In this document: positions 44,401-52,863 of the stretch, one piece after another | Position numbering within the stretch: the first letter of the stretch is position 1 | How the letters are laid out: each line of letters starts with the position of its first letter | From: Dyadobacter soli | GTDB taxonomy: Bacteria; Bacteroidota; Bacteroidia; Cytophagales; Spirosomataceae | Length of the DNA: 64,000 bases | Direction: 5' to 3' | Assembly (NCBI RefSeq): GCF_900101885.1 | Contig: NZ_FNAN01000014.1 | Coordinates: 124,001-188,000 of the forward strand | Notes under the pieces: generated by a model | Database searches by the model: none | Told to the model about the DNA's origin: nothing | What the model saw: the letters and a program-made list of their open reading frames with translations, nothing else | Program-made: the position numbers and the translations under genes

Positions 44401-45225
44401 CAATATGCGGTCGCGTAGTGATTGCCAATCCTGGTAAGCGCCTACTTTCTGAATCGCGGGATCGAGCTTGATCAAATGCAGCCCGCCGTCCTCATCGAGC
44501 CGGAACTCGAATTTATCTTTAAATGGATCTTCCAGGGAATAGCCGTATTCGGCCAGCAGGTTGCTCTTCTCGACGGTCATGTCGCGCATTACTTCGAATG
44601 CCTTCTCGCCGAGTTCTTCGCGGAGTTTGAGCAATGCGGCGAGTTTGTGCTCGCAAAGCGGTACCCAGAGTTTCTGGTTGCAAGTACAGGACGTCTGGAC
44701 TTGCCGCGTGCCTTTTACGCGCCGGAAAGTGGTCAGATACTCCTGCCCTTTGTCCGTCACCTGGCATTCCGCCTCGCCTTCCTTCGCCGATACAATTTCC
44801 ACCGGGCCAACGTTTTCGCGGTTTTGCCAGGTTTCGTCCAGTACCATGCCGCGGAGCTGCATTTCGCGGATTTCCTGCAATTCGATCGTCGTGTTGGCCA
44901 TTTCATGGACAACCTGTTTGATCGTCGGCATCTTGTCCAGAATGTACAAAATACTCGCCACGCGGTGCTTGCACAGCCCCGCTTTGTCGGGACATGAGCA
45001 TTCGGTGGTTATCTGCGGTGTGAGAAAATCGCGGATGAAAATCTGGTAGTACTGGATCGAATAGTCGCTTTTGACCTTGAACTCAGCATTACCGGGGCCA
45101 TTATAATCGAGTTTGGAAACTTTTAAGCCGCCACTGCTATAAATGGAACGCCCTCTTGATAGTACATCCCGCTCCGCCCGTCTCAGTAAGAAGTTGGATA
45201 GTTTCTCCTTCTTTTCGTTTTCCAT
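41440..45225 (-). CDS. SWIM zinc-finger SNF2/DEAD-box helicase
   Basis: 1261 residues, Swi2/Snf2-type double-strand DNA translocase. Two N-terminal SWIM-type CxC...CxH clusters are seen: CSCPDKAGLCKH near residue 97 and CTCNQKLWVPLCEH near 180. A long middle domain of unknown fold follows. The ATPase core starts near 810: LADDMGLGKTLQML (Walker A), LDEAQAIKN, LTMTGTPVENN, then the C-terminal lobe SLKAGGVGLNLTEADYV, DPWWNPAVERQAIDRTHRIGQ. Role likely in transcription or repair (RapA/HepA-like). It lies last in a five-gene minus-strand run, 89 bases after the Nudix gene. Confidence 0.9.
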   Translation of the reverse strand: MENEKKEKLSNFLLRRAERDVLSRGRSIYSSGGLKVSKLDYNGPGNAEFKVKSDYSIQYYQIFIRDFLTPQITTECSCPDKAGLCKHRVASILYILDKMPTIKQVVHEMANTTIELQEIREMQLRGMVLDETWQNRENVGPVEIVSAKEGEAECQVTDKGQEYLTTFRRVKGTRQVQTSCTCNQKLWVPLCEHKLAALLKLREELGEKAFEVMRDMTVEKSNLLAEYGYSLEDPFKDKFEFRLDEDGGLHLIKLDPAIQKVGAYQDWQSLRDRILPMQESSFAVTLTDNGQDDEDRVSIFVFWPKGKNHLLDIGFGVFSVKFSSKSEKVTNIRNIAGGSSHYYNADEIPVLTESDARLVRMAKHWEEGLQKFIRKQGWAYNAYLHFDDVEPDQRYEARNYVGKQLTRVFNDLDGDRLFLADGDYVTSNHQLTQLELHREPVKLFFVLTEDKEFITLNPYVEIKAGTPLELQKVVSLDSFWLGIYNEKTLFRWAGISEAEMVAYLSQNGFKIRVKKDFGDDFLKNWIIPVSEKFDVIFQTRHEIQTSPLAFQKPKFYLKEDEANLLIVPSYVYLEENGKTEELELLHDQRRTKTSFDNNQITMLERDVPAENAVWDWLKALHPAFDHQTGQPFFYVPFEQVMKDGWLFNFVDAAKKKHYEIFGFKDLKKMKFNPNRGTVKVHTSSGIDWFDMKIEISFGDQTVSLADAKKALLKKQNYIQLQDGSLGVLPDEWIAKLEPLMQFGRVQDDQIHLSKIHFSLIDELVSEIDNEDVFRELWEKKQKLLNFKQIPSVPLPQNIQATLRQYQEEGYKWLHFLDEFQWGGCLADDMGLGKTLQMLTFVQNQKNLDPEYTNLVVVPTTLIFNWQAEAAKFTPDLKLYVHRGMARRKDIEFFREYDIILTTYGTMRSDVELLKQFDFNYIILDEAQAIKNPDSLTSKASRLLRARNRLTMTGTPVENNTFDLYSQFEFLNPGMLGHADFFRTEYATPIDKYQDKEKAAELRKLVYPFMLKRTKEEVATDLPDKTETILFCEMGNKQRKVYDTFRERYRQEIAEKLATEGLNKSSFLILEALLKLRQICDSPSILSGDEDFGNESAKLEEITREIEENASNHKILIFSQFLGMLDLIRKHLEKMNIPYEYLDGQTVDRAGRVNRFQNDSTCRVFLMSLKAGGVGLNLTEADYVYLVDPWWNPAVERQAIDRTHRIGQTRKVFAYKMICKDTIEEKILLLQQRKQDLAEDLVGGESGFIKKLSQEDIMGLFS

Positions 45226-45314
45226 TTACCCTGCTGCCTATTAAAAACGCAAAAGTACGGTATGTTTCTGTCTTATAGAAACGAACGGAGAAGTATTGAC
45301 CTCAACTAACCTGT

Positions 45315-45758
45315 TTATGAGCGTACATAAGGCTGATCGATGACCCCGATATGCCCCGAATGCAGCGCTTCGTTGCAGAATGCGGCGATCTGCGGGCCGA
45401 CATTGGGATACAAATGCCTGGAAGCAAGCGAAGAAACCGGTAGCCACACAATTTCCAGCGCAGTCGTATGCGCAGGGTCGAGCGCGGGAGTGCCGTTTGT
45501 TATATTTGCATTAAATACCATGTGCAGCGTCTCTTTCTGCACTTCCTGCCAGATCACTTCGCCGCAGGAAACCATTTTTCCGACCGAAATCTCCACGCCC
45601 AGCTCCTCCATCAGCTCCCGCGCCAATGCATCGGAAAGCGATTCGCCAGGGTCGGGATTGCCGCCTGGTAATGCAAATACCTCCTTTTCGCCGTAGCAAT
45701 ATCGAAGGGTAAGGATCTTGTCGTTGTCGAGAATGATGGCGGATGGACGGACGTTCAT
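45315..45758 (-). CDS. Nudix hydrolase
   Basis: 147 residues. The Nudix box GNPDPGESLSDALARELMEE followed by LGV is complete (residues 32-54), so it should hydrolyse a nucleoside diphosphate linked to another group. The specificity side (MVFNANITNGTPALDPAHTTALEI) is like ADP-ribose or dinucleotide-type family members, but the substrate is not readable. It stands 58 bases after gmhA on the same strand. Confidence 0.88.
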   Translation of the reverse strand: MNVRPSAIILDNDKILTLRYCYGEKEVFALPGGNPDPGESLSDALARELMEELGVEISVGKMVSCGEVIWQEVQKETLHMVFNANITNGTPALDPAHTTALEIVWLPVSSLASRHLYPNVGPQIAAFCNEALHSGHIGVIDQPYVRS

Positions 45759-45816
45759 ATGGTGTGCTCAAATAGTGATTACTATTGCTCAATAAACAAA
45801 CTTCCGCCCATAAGTC

Positions 45817-46401
45817 TTAATCCCGTAGCACCATTTTTTCGATCAGCAGCATGAAAATGTGGATGACCTTGATGTGGATTTCCTGAATGCGGTCGGCGTA
45901 ACCGAAATGCGGCACGCGGATTTCAACGTCGGCCACACCCGCGAGCTTGCCGCCATCTTTACCGGACATAATGATGATTTTCATGCCTTTCGCCTTCGCA
46001 GCTTCGGCGGCGCGGATGATATTGGCCGAATTGCCGCTGGTACTCAGTCCCAGCAGCACGTCGCCGGGCTGACCCAATGCTTCAATATATCTTGAAAACA
46101 CATATTCATACCCGAAATCGTTGCTCACGCAGCTCAGATGGCTCACGTCAGAGATTGCGATGGCGGGTAATGCGCGACGGTTATCGCGGTAGCGGCCGGT
46201 GAGTTCCTCGGCGAAGTGCATGGCGTCGCAATGCGAGCCGCCGTTGCCGCAGGAAAGGATTTTGCCGTTGTGGATAATCGCGTCGGCCATTAAGCCTGCC
46301 GCCTTTTCGATCTTCTCGATTTGTTCCGGATCGCTCAGGAAATTGTCGAGAACGGCCTGTGCTTCCTTCAATTCCTGGCTAATAATGCTTTGGTAATTCA
46401 T
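45817..46401 (-). CDS. gmhA: Phosphoheptose isomerase
   Basis: Converts sedoheptulose-7-phosphate to D-glycero-D-manno-heptose-7-phosphate for LPS core; 194 residues, SIS fold. The sequence is strikingly like enterobacterial GmhA: SCGNGGSHCDAMHFAEELTG, AIAISDVSH, LSTSGNSANII, GKDGGK and the end RVPHFGYADRIQEIHIKVIHI. All active-site residues known in that enzyme (Ser/His/Glu/Asp around these blocks) are present. No hldE or gmhB is adjacent. It lies 23 bases after mnmD. Confidence 0.93.
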   Translation of the reverse strand: MNYQSIISQELKEAQAVLDNFLSDPEQIEKIEKAAGLMADAIIHNGKILSCGNGGSHCDAMHFAEELTGRYRDNRRALPAIAISDVSHLSCVSNDFGYEYVFSRYIEALGQPGDVLLGLSTSGNSANIIRAAEAAKAKGMKIIIMSGKDGGKLAGVADVEIRVPHFGYADRIQEIHIKVIHIFMLLIEKMVLRD

Positions 46402-46424
46402 ATTTGTATTGATGCGGATGAATA

Positions 46425-47105
46425 TCAGAGTTTGATGGCTTTCAGAACATGCGTTTTTCCGGCGGGGCCTTTGTGCCGCTCTACGATGAAACCGCCTGCT
46501 CTCAGTGCCCTTTTAACGATACCTTTGGACGAATATGTTACTAATACGCCTTCCTGACGCGTTTGGGCCGCCACTTTTGTAAAAATTTCGCTCGTCCAGA
46601 GTTCGGGCTGCGAACGCGGGTCAAATGCGTCGTAAAATATGACGTCAAAAAACCGGTCCGGCGTGAAGTCTTGTAAGGTCGTCACTTCTTTTCGAAGGGT
46701 AAAATAGGGAGAAATAGCCACGTCCCTCCCCCATTGTGCATTGTGCAGCTGCATAAAGCCTTTTTCACCCGTCGCTTCCTCATAGTTGAGCTGCGAGGCT
46801 TCCAGCGGTGCTACGGGATATGCTTCCACGGAAGTGTAGAAAACCTGCTTTTGCAGCTGGTCTGCGAGTTTCCAGGCGAGGAATGCGTTCAATCCTGTTC
46901 CGAAACCCATTTCAAAAACAGAAACCGGCCCGGAAGCAGCTTCCAGGACCGGCCTTAAACCAAGATTGATGTAAATGTGCTCCGATTCATCCAGTGCACC
47001 ATGCAGGGAATGGTATTGCTGGTTGAATTGCGCGCTGTATAATGAATGCGAGCCGTCTTCGGTAATGATGAAGCGTTCCAAATGGCCGGGTTTTAGTTTG
47101 GCCAA
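46425..47105 (-). CDS. mnmD: tRNA 5-methylaminomethyl-2-thiouridine methyltransferase MnmD
   Basis: 226 residues, single-domain SAM methyltransferase completing mnm5s2U34 in tRNA. SAM motif FEMGFGTGLNAFLAW is near residue 65, the active-site FYDAFDPRSQPELWT near 152, then TYSSKGIVKRALRAGGF and KGPAGKTHVLKA. The flavin oxidase half (MnmC1) is absent, as in other Bacteroidota. Five bases separate it from the upstream protease gene. Confidence 0.93.
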   Translation of the reverse strand: MAKLKPGHLERFIITEDGSHSLYSAQFNQQYHSLHGALDESEHIYINLGLRPVLEAASGPVSVFEMGFGTGLNAFLAWKLADQLQKQVFYTSVEAYPVAPLEASQLNYEEATGEKGFMQLHNAQWGRDVAISPYFTLRKEVTTLQDFTPDRFFDVIFYDAFDPRSQPELWTSEIFTKVAAQTRQEGVLVTYSSKGIVKRALRAGGFIVERHKGPAGKTHVLKAIKL

Positions 47106-47110
47106 AAGTA

Positions 47111-48379
47111 CTAAATCATTCTGCGCAGAGTGATCTGGGTAAAGAAAATATCGCCTTTCCGTTTCACGAGGAGACCGATGTTTTTCCCGTCGCCACGCTG
47201 CATGAGTTTGTAAATTTCACTCACATTCAGTTCGGAAGCGGAATGGTCGTCGATGAATAGTAACTGGTCGCCTTCCAACAGGCCCGCACGCGCGGCCGGA
47301 GAATCGTCCACGATATGGTTCACGAAGTAATTTCGCAGATCGGTACCTTCCGCCCGGATCTCCATGCCGCTCATATCATGCTCGAATTTCTCACGCAGAC
47401 GGCTTTTGATCGGTTTCAGCACCATATAGCGCTCGCCATAGTTGAATGTGACTTTGAAACGGCGGAGCAGTTCGCAACCGATATTGCCCTGCCGCTCGGC
47501 CCCGGCCCGGATTTTGGAACCGAATGCAATGCTGTCGGGAAACGATGCTACCACGTTATTGAGCTCGAAGCGGCCCAGCCGCATTTTGTCGACACGGCCC
47601 AGGTTTCCGTTGATCACGCCATTCAAGCCGCGGCCCAATTGCGCGCGGATCACCTTTTCCGGCAAGCGGAAGGTTTCCTTGCGGGTATTGTTCAGCAGCA
47701 ATGCATGCCCGGCGCCGGTATCGATCAGCACGCGGATCGGATGCTCGCGGCCATCGGCGAAGAGCGTCACGGCGTCTGTAAACGGCTTGGTATCCTCGAT
47801 AATGAGCGGGTGTTTATCGCCCTTGCTGGTTTTGTATTTGTATCGCTCGGGGCGCATCAGGAGAATTTCCTTTTTGGCAAAATCGATTGTTACCACGAAG
47901 TTATTGAAGATTTCATACCCGAAAATCCCGTGCACAGGCACGCCCACGTACTCGGACAGGCGCAGGAAGTCCTGTTCGAGGATGACAATATTCTGGTGGT
48001 TGGCTTTGAGCCTGCCCATTGAAAACCGGTTATCGATCGCCACGTGCGCCGAAATGGAAGCACCCTCGCCTGCACCCGTGAGGTTAACTTTACGGGTTAA
48101 GCGCAGCTTGTCGGCTTTCAGGACGTTCGGATCGGTAATGATAATGGAACTAACGCCCGTATCGAGGATAAACCGTAGCGAATCGTTATCGTTGATCTTC
48201 GCGTAAAGTAGTATGAGATTGGAATGCAGCTCGAACGGGATGCGTGCTGTTTTATGGTTTTTATCCAAAAAGTAACCATACTTTTCCTCTGATACAGGAG
48301 GTACGTCGCTGGAATGGCCGAATGTCAGGGTGTGAGTAAAAAGTATGATTGCTGCTATGAACCACTTAGACGTTTTCAT
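47111..48379 (-). CDS. Aspartyl protease family protein with PDZ domain
   Basis: 422 residues, exported (signal peptide 1-21, FTHTLTFG). Two retropepsin-like halves carry FILDTGVSSIIITD near residue 67 and VLIDTGAGHALLL near 214 (DTG in both). The C-terminal PDZ domain runs from about 330 to 415 (VDDSPAARAGLLEGDQLLFIDDHS). A strong ribosome site, AAAGGAGG, lies before the ATG, unusual in this genome. It is the first gene of the minus-strand run mnmD-gmhA-Nudix-SNF2. Periplasmic proteolysis or binding is inferred. Confidence 0.87.
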   Translation of the reverse strand: MKTSKWFIAAIILFTHTLTFGHSSDVPPVSEEKYGYFLDKNHKTARIPFELHSNLILLYAKINDNDSLRFILDTGVSSIIITDPNVLKADKLRLTRKVNLTGAGEGASISAHVAIDNRFSMGRLKANHQNIVILEQDFLRLSEYVGVPVHGIFGYEIFNNFVVTIDFAKKEILLMRPERYKYKTSKGDKHPLIIEDTKPFTDAVTLFADGREHPIRVLIDTGAGHALLLNNTRKETFRLPEKVIRAQLGRGLNGVINGNLGRVDKMRLGRFELNNVVASFPDSIAFGSKIRAGAERQGNIGCELLRRFKVTFNYGERYMVLKPIKSRLREKFEHDMSGMEIRAEGTDLRNYFVNHIVDDSPAARAGLLEGDQLLFIDDHSASELNVSEIYKLMQRGDGKNIGLLVKRKGDIFFTQITLRRMI

Positions 48380-48633
48380 CGTGGCCTCCTTTCTTTAAAT
48401 GGCTAAGTTTTTAATTCCGTTGATAACATCATTAAAACACTTTGACTATAAATGATTTGTGCTCCTATTTATATTCTTCGGTGTACGTTAAGTGTCAGAT
48501 TCAACCTGAACGGTGAATCAAGTAAAAGTAGCTGATTTTGCATTAATAAAACACAAAAAAATCTCGATATGTGCAAATTTTCCGACATTTTTTTGATCAC
48601 ATATATATAATCATGTAAATGAGGAAAATATGG
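48380..48633. other. Intergenic region between aspartyl protease and tpiA
   Basis: AT-rich divergent gap of about 300 bases in total. Besides the protease ribosome site and the tpiA -7 element I see no further feature. Confidence 0.5.
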
Positions 48634-48641
48634 TACTTTTG
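48634..48641 (+). promoter_or_regulatory. -7 element of tpiA
   Basis: TACTTTTG is a perfect TANNTTTG, 38 bases before the tpiA ATG. No -33 TTTG at the standard spacing. Confidence 0.45.
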
Positions 48642-48679
48642 TTGCGTAAAATGACTTTTTCCCATTATAAAAATTTCTC

Positions 48680-49441
48680 ATGCGAAAAAAAATTGTTGCC
48701 GGTAACTGGAAGATGAACAAGGTTCTGGATGAAGCGGTTGCGCTTACATCGGAGCTCGTTAATATGGCCAAAGATGAGGTCCGTAACGACGCGAAAATCA
48801 TCCTTTGCCCTCCTGCGATTTACCTTACTACGATTCAAAAATATATCGAGGACGCGCCCAACTTCGCATTGGCCGCTCAAAACTGCTCCGACAAAGTTTC
48901 AGGTGCATTTACCGGTGAAATTTCCGCGCAAATGCTGCAATCGATCGGTGTACAATATGTGCTGATCGGCCACAGCGAGCGCCGTCAGTATTTCAATGAA
49001 ACCAATGCATTGCTGGCCGAAAAAGTAAATACCGCGCTTTCTTTCGGCGTTTCCCCTATTTTCTGCTGCGGCGAGTCTCTCGAACAGCGTCAGAATGAAG
49101 ATTATATCGGTTTTGTGAAAAACCAGATCACCGAAAGCCTTTTCCACCTGTCGGAAGAGCAACTGAAATCGGTGGTGATCGCATACGAACCCATCTGGGC
49201 GATCGGTACCGGCCTTACGGCTTCGGCTGAGCAGGCGCAGGAAATGCACGCCGCATTGCGCGCGCACCTGGCCTCGAAATACGGTGCGGAAGTAGCGGAC
49301 GAAATTTCGATCCTCTACGGCGGAAGCGTTACGGCCGCCAGCGCACCCGAGCTCTTCGCTGCACCGGATATCGACGGCGGTCTGGTAGGTGGCGCTTCTT
49401 TGAAATCCCGCGAATTCACGAATATTATCAAGGCGCGGTAG
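48680..49441 (+). CDS. tpiA: Triosephosphate isomerase
   Basis: Interconverts dihydroxyacetone phosphate and glyceraldehyde-3-phosphate; 253 residues. AGNWKMNK (Lys13), IGHSERR (catalytic His) and AYEPIWAIGTG (catalytic Glu) are in place, and GGSVTAAS and DGGLVGGASL form the phosphate site. No other glycolytic gene is next to it. It ends ten bases before decamer array 3. Confidence 0.97.
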   Translation: MRKKIVAGNWKMNKVLDEAVALTSELVNMAKDEVRNDAKIILCPPAIYLTTIQKYIEDAPNFALAAQNCSDKVSGAFTGEISAQMLQSIGVQYVLIGHSERRQYFNETNALLAEKVNTALSFGVSPIFCCGESLEQRQNEDYIGFVKNQITESLFHLSEEQLKSVVIAYEPIWAIGTGLTASAEQAQEMHAALRAHLASKYGAEVADEISILYGGSVTAASAPELFAAPDIDGGLVGGASLKSREFTNIIKAR

Positions 49442-49450
49442 GGCTTCGCC

Positions 49451-49675
49451 GTCACGTATGGTCATTTATTGTCAGGCGTAGTCATTAATGGTCATGTGTA
49501 GTCATTGGTAGTCAGATATAGTCAGGAGGGAGAATTTGTGTTCCCGTTGATGGCAATCTCTGACTGCCAATGACAACACATGACAATGCTTGACACACCT
49601 GACAACCAATGACAATACCTGACTACTCTTGACAATACTTGACTACTCCTGGCAATGCCTGACCAACCCTGACCC
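49451..49675. repeat. Inverted decamer array 3 (largest)
   Basis: Eight left units each start with GTCA at exact 10-base spacing (GTCACGTATG, GTCATTTATT, GTCAGGCGTA and so on). After a centre of about 36 bases come 12 right units starting TGAC, or once TGGC (TGACAACACA, TGACAATGCT, TGACTACTCC), spaced 10 bases with one nine-base step. It fills the gap between the convergent tpiA and OmpA-like genes. Confidence 0.92.
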
Positions 49676-49683
49676 GCAGGCCT

Positions 49684-50922
49684 TTACATTTCCGTAATCA
49701 CAAACTCCACCCTGCGGTTTTTTTTGCGGTCTTCGGAGCCTTTTGTGATCGGCCGCGTGCCGCCGTAGCCTTTTGCCTCTATCCGGCCGCTTTCAATGCC
49801 TTTTTCGATCAGATAATTTTTGACCGATTCCGCACGCTGGCGGGAGAGGTCGAGGTTTTTGTCAAAATCACCTACATTATCGGTATGGCCTTCCACCCGG
49901 ATTTTGACGGTCGGGCTGTCGCGCATGACGTCCACGAGCCGGTTCAGCTCTTCGAACGACTCCGGTAGCAGCGTGTATTGAGATGTTTCAAAATAAATAT
50001 TGGGAAGCAAAATCGTCTCCCCGACGATCAGCGGCGTGAGGTATACGTCCTGGTTAAACGCTTTGCCGGAAGAATCTCCCGGCGCCAGACTGAACGATGA
50101 TCCGTAGTAACCACGGGCCATTACGCGAAATTTGTATTTCTCATCGGCATCGACTCCCACGCGATATTTTCCCGACGACGACCGGATTTGCAGCGTATCA
50201 CCACCTTCCATGTAGGAAAGTTGCGCCGCGATCGGCTCTTTTGTTTTCCCATTGTAGATGGTACCCTTCAAAACAGCCATTTCGATCTCTTTTTTCGATG
50301 CCGGTGCAGGCTTTTGGGGCGTTTTAACCGGCGGTTTGGCAGCAGGTTTTTTGGCTGGCGCGGTGGTCTTGGCTACCGGTTTCGAGGATTTCGTGGCGTC
50401 CTTCTTCAATGGGTTTTTGATATGGATACCATAAAAATTCCAGGACTGGTTGCCCGCCGAACTTCTGCCTTCATAGAAATCGAACTCTTCGATTCCCGGC
50501 GTAAGTCTTTCGAAATAGGCCACAAAATCGACCGTATCGCCATTTGCTACGGCTGTTTTAGTGGTGGTAGTGATATTTTCGGCCCTGATGAACTTGAATT
50601 TTTTGTCGATCTCACCTGGCTTATACAGCCGGGTTTCCGGATCGAGCCATATCTGGCTCTGGTCTTGCTTTTGCGGTTGCGGAATGCGCGAATCGGGGAA
50701 TGCGGGCATCCTGGGTTGCGAACGGAACTGCGGCTGCTGCGACTGCTTTTCAATGAATTGCAGGTGAATGATCGTATTGGCGTCGGTCAGCTCTACTTTC
50801 CTGATTTTCACGTATGGTACCGACGATTCCTCTACTTTGGGGTTTTCAGTGACTTGCCCGAAGCTGGTATGGATGGATAGCAAAATGGCTCCAAAACTGG
50901 CCGAAAGCAATTTGAAATTCAT
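49684..50922 (-). CDS. OmpA-family protein with N-terminal extension
   Basis: 412 residues. Start chosen at MNFKLLSASF (50922), which gives a good signal peptide ending near TSFGQ; the frame is open 11 codons further. A middle region of unknown fold precedes an Ala/Pro/Lys linker (AKKPAAKPPVKTPQKPAPAS, near residues 180-200). Next comes a carboxypeptidase-regulatory-like beta domain (VLKGTIYNGKTKEPIAAQLSY), then an OmpA C-terminal domain near 300-410 (EGHTDNVGDFDKNLDLSRQRA; GYGGTRP). It should tie the outer membrane to peptidoglycan. Convergent with tpiA. Confidence 0.87.
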   Translation of the reverse strand: MNFKLLSASFGAILLSIHTSFGQVTENPKVEESSVPYVKIRKVELTDANTIIHLQFIEKQSQQPQFRSQPRMPAFPDSRIPQPQKQDQSQIWLDPETRLYKPGEIDKKFKFIRAENITTTTKTAVANGDTVDFVAYFERLTPGIEEFDFYEGRSSAGNQSWNFYGIHIKNPLKKDATKSSKPVAKTTAPAKKPAAKPPVKTPQKPAPASKKEIEMAVLKGTIYNGKTKEPIAAQLSYMEGGDTLQIRSSSGKYRVGVDADEKYKFRVMARGYYGSSFSLAPGDSSGKAFNQDVYLTPLIVGETILLPNIYFETSQYTLLPESFEELNRLVDVMRDSPTVKIRVEGHTDNVGDFDKNLDLSRQRAESVKNYLIEKGIESGRIEAKGYGGTRPITKGSEDRKKNRRVEFVITEM

Positions 50923-51006
50923 GGTGATATTGGGGTTTGTCCTAAATATCAGCAAGAACGCGCGAAAACCGGTGATAGTTTGTTAAAAATTGTTAAACCC
51001 AGAAAG

Positions 51007-51759
51007 TCACTGGTTTACAGCCATGAATGGTGCCCAAAAAGCAGGATCGTAGCGCTCCCACGCGTGGCAGGCGAAGGGTAGCTGATGATTTGTAAGCTCA
51101 TAGGTCGCGGCCGGGCTCTTTTCAAATGCGAAGCGCAATGCCTCTTGCCAGTCGGGCAACTTCATGAAGAGTTTCATCGGTTTAAGCCGCGTGGCTTCCT
51201 GGCAGAAAAGCATGTCCTCATTCCCTTTCCAGGCCGGGTAGAAGGTGTTGTAGATTTTTAAATACCTTAGAATGGACGGAATTCTCCGCAACGAGAGGCC
51301 GCCGTTCAGCACGACTCTCCGGGTCGATAATGCGTTTGCAAATTCCTGGGCCGATGCCGCGGGTAGGGAATCAAATTCAGGCTGATGCAGCGACGGCGCA
51401 CCAATGTAATCATAGCCTTTGGCACACCATTCTTTCAGCTCATCACGGAACACGAATGCGTCAAGCTGGTAAATGAGCATGTATTCGTAGGCCGTGAAAG
51501 TTTTGTAAAAATCAATGGAAACCATCAGCCGGTTATAGGCGTCGACTCCCTTGAAAAAGCTGTTGTCGAAAGACTGGAACGTAAGCGAGGGATATTCCTT
51601 TTGAAATGCAGAAAGGTCCAAACTTTCCGGCTTCACGACGATCACCGGATAATTGCCCAGTACGTGCATGCATTGCCGCAGCGACGCCCGTTCCGCATCC
51701 GTCAGATCTGCCTGATATACCGGTATTACCACCGCCACCAACGACTTATTTCCAGCCAT
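51007..51759 (-). CDS. DUF5672 family glycosyltransferase-like protein
   Basis: 250 residues. VAVVIPVYQADLTDAERASL at the start and YEYMLIYQLDAFVFRDEL then GYDYIGAP near residue 115 are hallmarks of DUF5672, a GT-A-like family. DAFVF holds the likely DxD-equivalent acidic residue, and VLNGGLSLRR is conserved. It is 22 bases after the GT2 gene and 84 before the OmpA-like gene, so it may share a message with the former. Surface glycan synthesis is inferred. Confidence 0.83.
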   Translation of the reverse strand: MAGNKSLVAVVIPVYQADLTDAERASLRQCMHVLGNYPVIVVKPESLDLSAFQKEYPSLTFQSFDNSFFKGVDAYNRLMVSIDFYKTFTAYEYMLIYQLDAFVFRDELKEWCAKGYDYIGAPSLHQPEFDSLPAASAQEFANALSTRRVVLNGGLSLRRIPSILRYLKIYNTFYPAWKGNEDMLFCQEATRLKPMKLFMKLPDWQEALRFAFEKSPAATYELTNHQLPFACHAWERYDPAFWAPFMAVNQ

Positions 51760-51781
51760 TTTTCAATAATTATCCAGTTTG

Positions 51782-52759
51782 TTATTCCAATAAATCGCCC
51801 ATAAACGGCAGCCACCAGTCCCTGCTGCTGAACCCGTAATGGCCGCGTACCAGCTGACCTAGCACAGGTATGACGCGTTTCAACCGGTTTTCGGGCAGCG
51901 CGGCGCGGATGTAAAAATGCTTTTGTGAGAGGTTCAATTTAGATAGCTTCTCCTTGGGGACGAACGGGAGCGCAAGGAGCAATAAATACATATCGTGTAG
52001 CTTGGCGGCCTTTTCCCCGAGCGGGACAAGTTTCAACTTCCGGTCACGGTTGAAACGATCAGCGAGCTGTACTTTCTCGACTTTGTTGCCAAATCCCACC
52101 TGCTGGCTGGAATGAATGCGGTAGGAAACCAGGCATTCGGGAATAAAATCGATTTTGGCTTCCAGGCTCAGTACCATCGCTATCCAGGCGTCGTGGATCA
52201 GGTCCGGCACGTTTGTAGGGAAAGGCATCAGCCTTTTGAGGCAAGATTTACGGATCGCGAGCGTGGCGCCCGTTACTATAAAGCCCTTAAAAAGAATCTC
52301 GTGTGATTTGCCGCTTCGCCAAAGCTGCTGTCGTGCAGCGTCGAACTCGATTTCTTCCCAGATCGTGCCGCCCGCCGGTTGTGAGTCATCGCCAATCTTT
52401 TCGGCATCGCTGAAAACCGCGTCCAGGTCCGGGCGTGCATTCAGAAAAGCGACTTGCTTCTGCACCTTATCTTTCCGCCAGCGATCGTCCTGGTCGCAGC
52501 AAAATATTACGTCGCCCTCGCAGAGCGAAAGGCATTTTTCAAAATTTTTTGTCGAACCTAAATTTTCCTCGTTCACGTGGATCCGCACGGGGAATTTGCT
52601 GGTAGCAGCAAAAGATTTTATGATTTCAATAGTGTCGTCCTTCGATCTGTCGTCGCAAACAACCAATTCGTCCACCGAAACCGTCTGATCAGCAATGCTC
52701 TTCAACTGTTCGGGCAGAAACTTTGCCCCGTTGTAGGTACACATAGCCACTGAAATCAT
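51782..52759 (-). CDS. Glycosyltransferase family 2
   Basis: 325 residues from the ATG at 52759 (MISVAMCTYNG). The frame is open 17 codons further back, but those residues do not look like a GT2 start. The GT-A features are SVAMCTYNGAKFLPEQLKSI, VVCDDRSKDDT, DVIFCCDQDDRW (DxD) and the AIRKSCL/HDAWIAM acceptor part. Makes a glycosidic bond from a nucleotide sugar; sugar and acceptor unknown. Divergent from the gene at 52864. Confidence 0.9.
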   Translation of the reverse strand: MISVAMCTYNGAKFLPEQLKSIADQTVSVDELVVCDDRSKDDTIEIIKSFAATSKFPVRIHVNEENLGSTKNFEKCLSLCEGDVIFCCDQDDRWRKDKVQKQVAFLNARPDLDAVFSDAEKIGDDSQPAGGTIWEEIEFDAARQQLWRSGKSHEILFKGFIVTGATLAIRKSCLKRLMPFPTNVPDLIHDAWIAMVLSLEAKIDFIPECLVSYRIHSSQQVGFGNKVEKVQLADRFNRDRKLKLVPLGEKAAKLHDMYLLLLALPFVPKEKLSKLNLSQKHFYIRAALPENRLKRVIPVLGQLVRGHYGFSSRDWWLPFMGDLLE

Positions 52760-52863
52760 AATGTGTATTTTATATTTTTGTAAAAGCTTCCCGGCCGTTT
52801 TAAGCGCCATAAAGTTACGTGGTTGAGCCGGGAATTAAACTAAAAGTTATTAAAAGCACCCGA

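Noticed and set aside
49451..49675. CRISPR array
   Set aside because: Units are 10 bases with a four-base core and invert half way. There are no 20-40 base repeats with unique spacers and no cas genes nearby.
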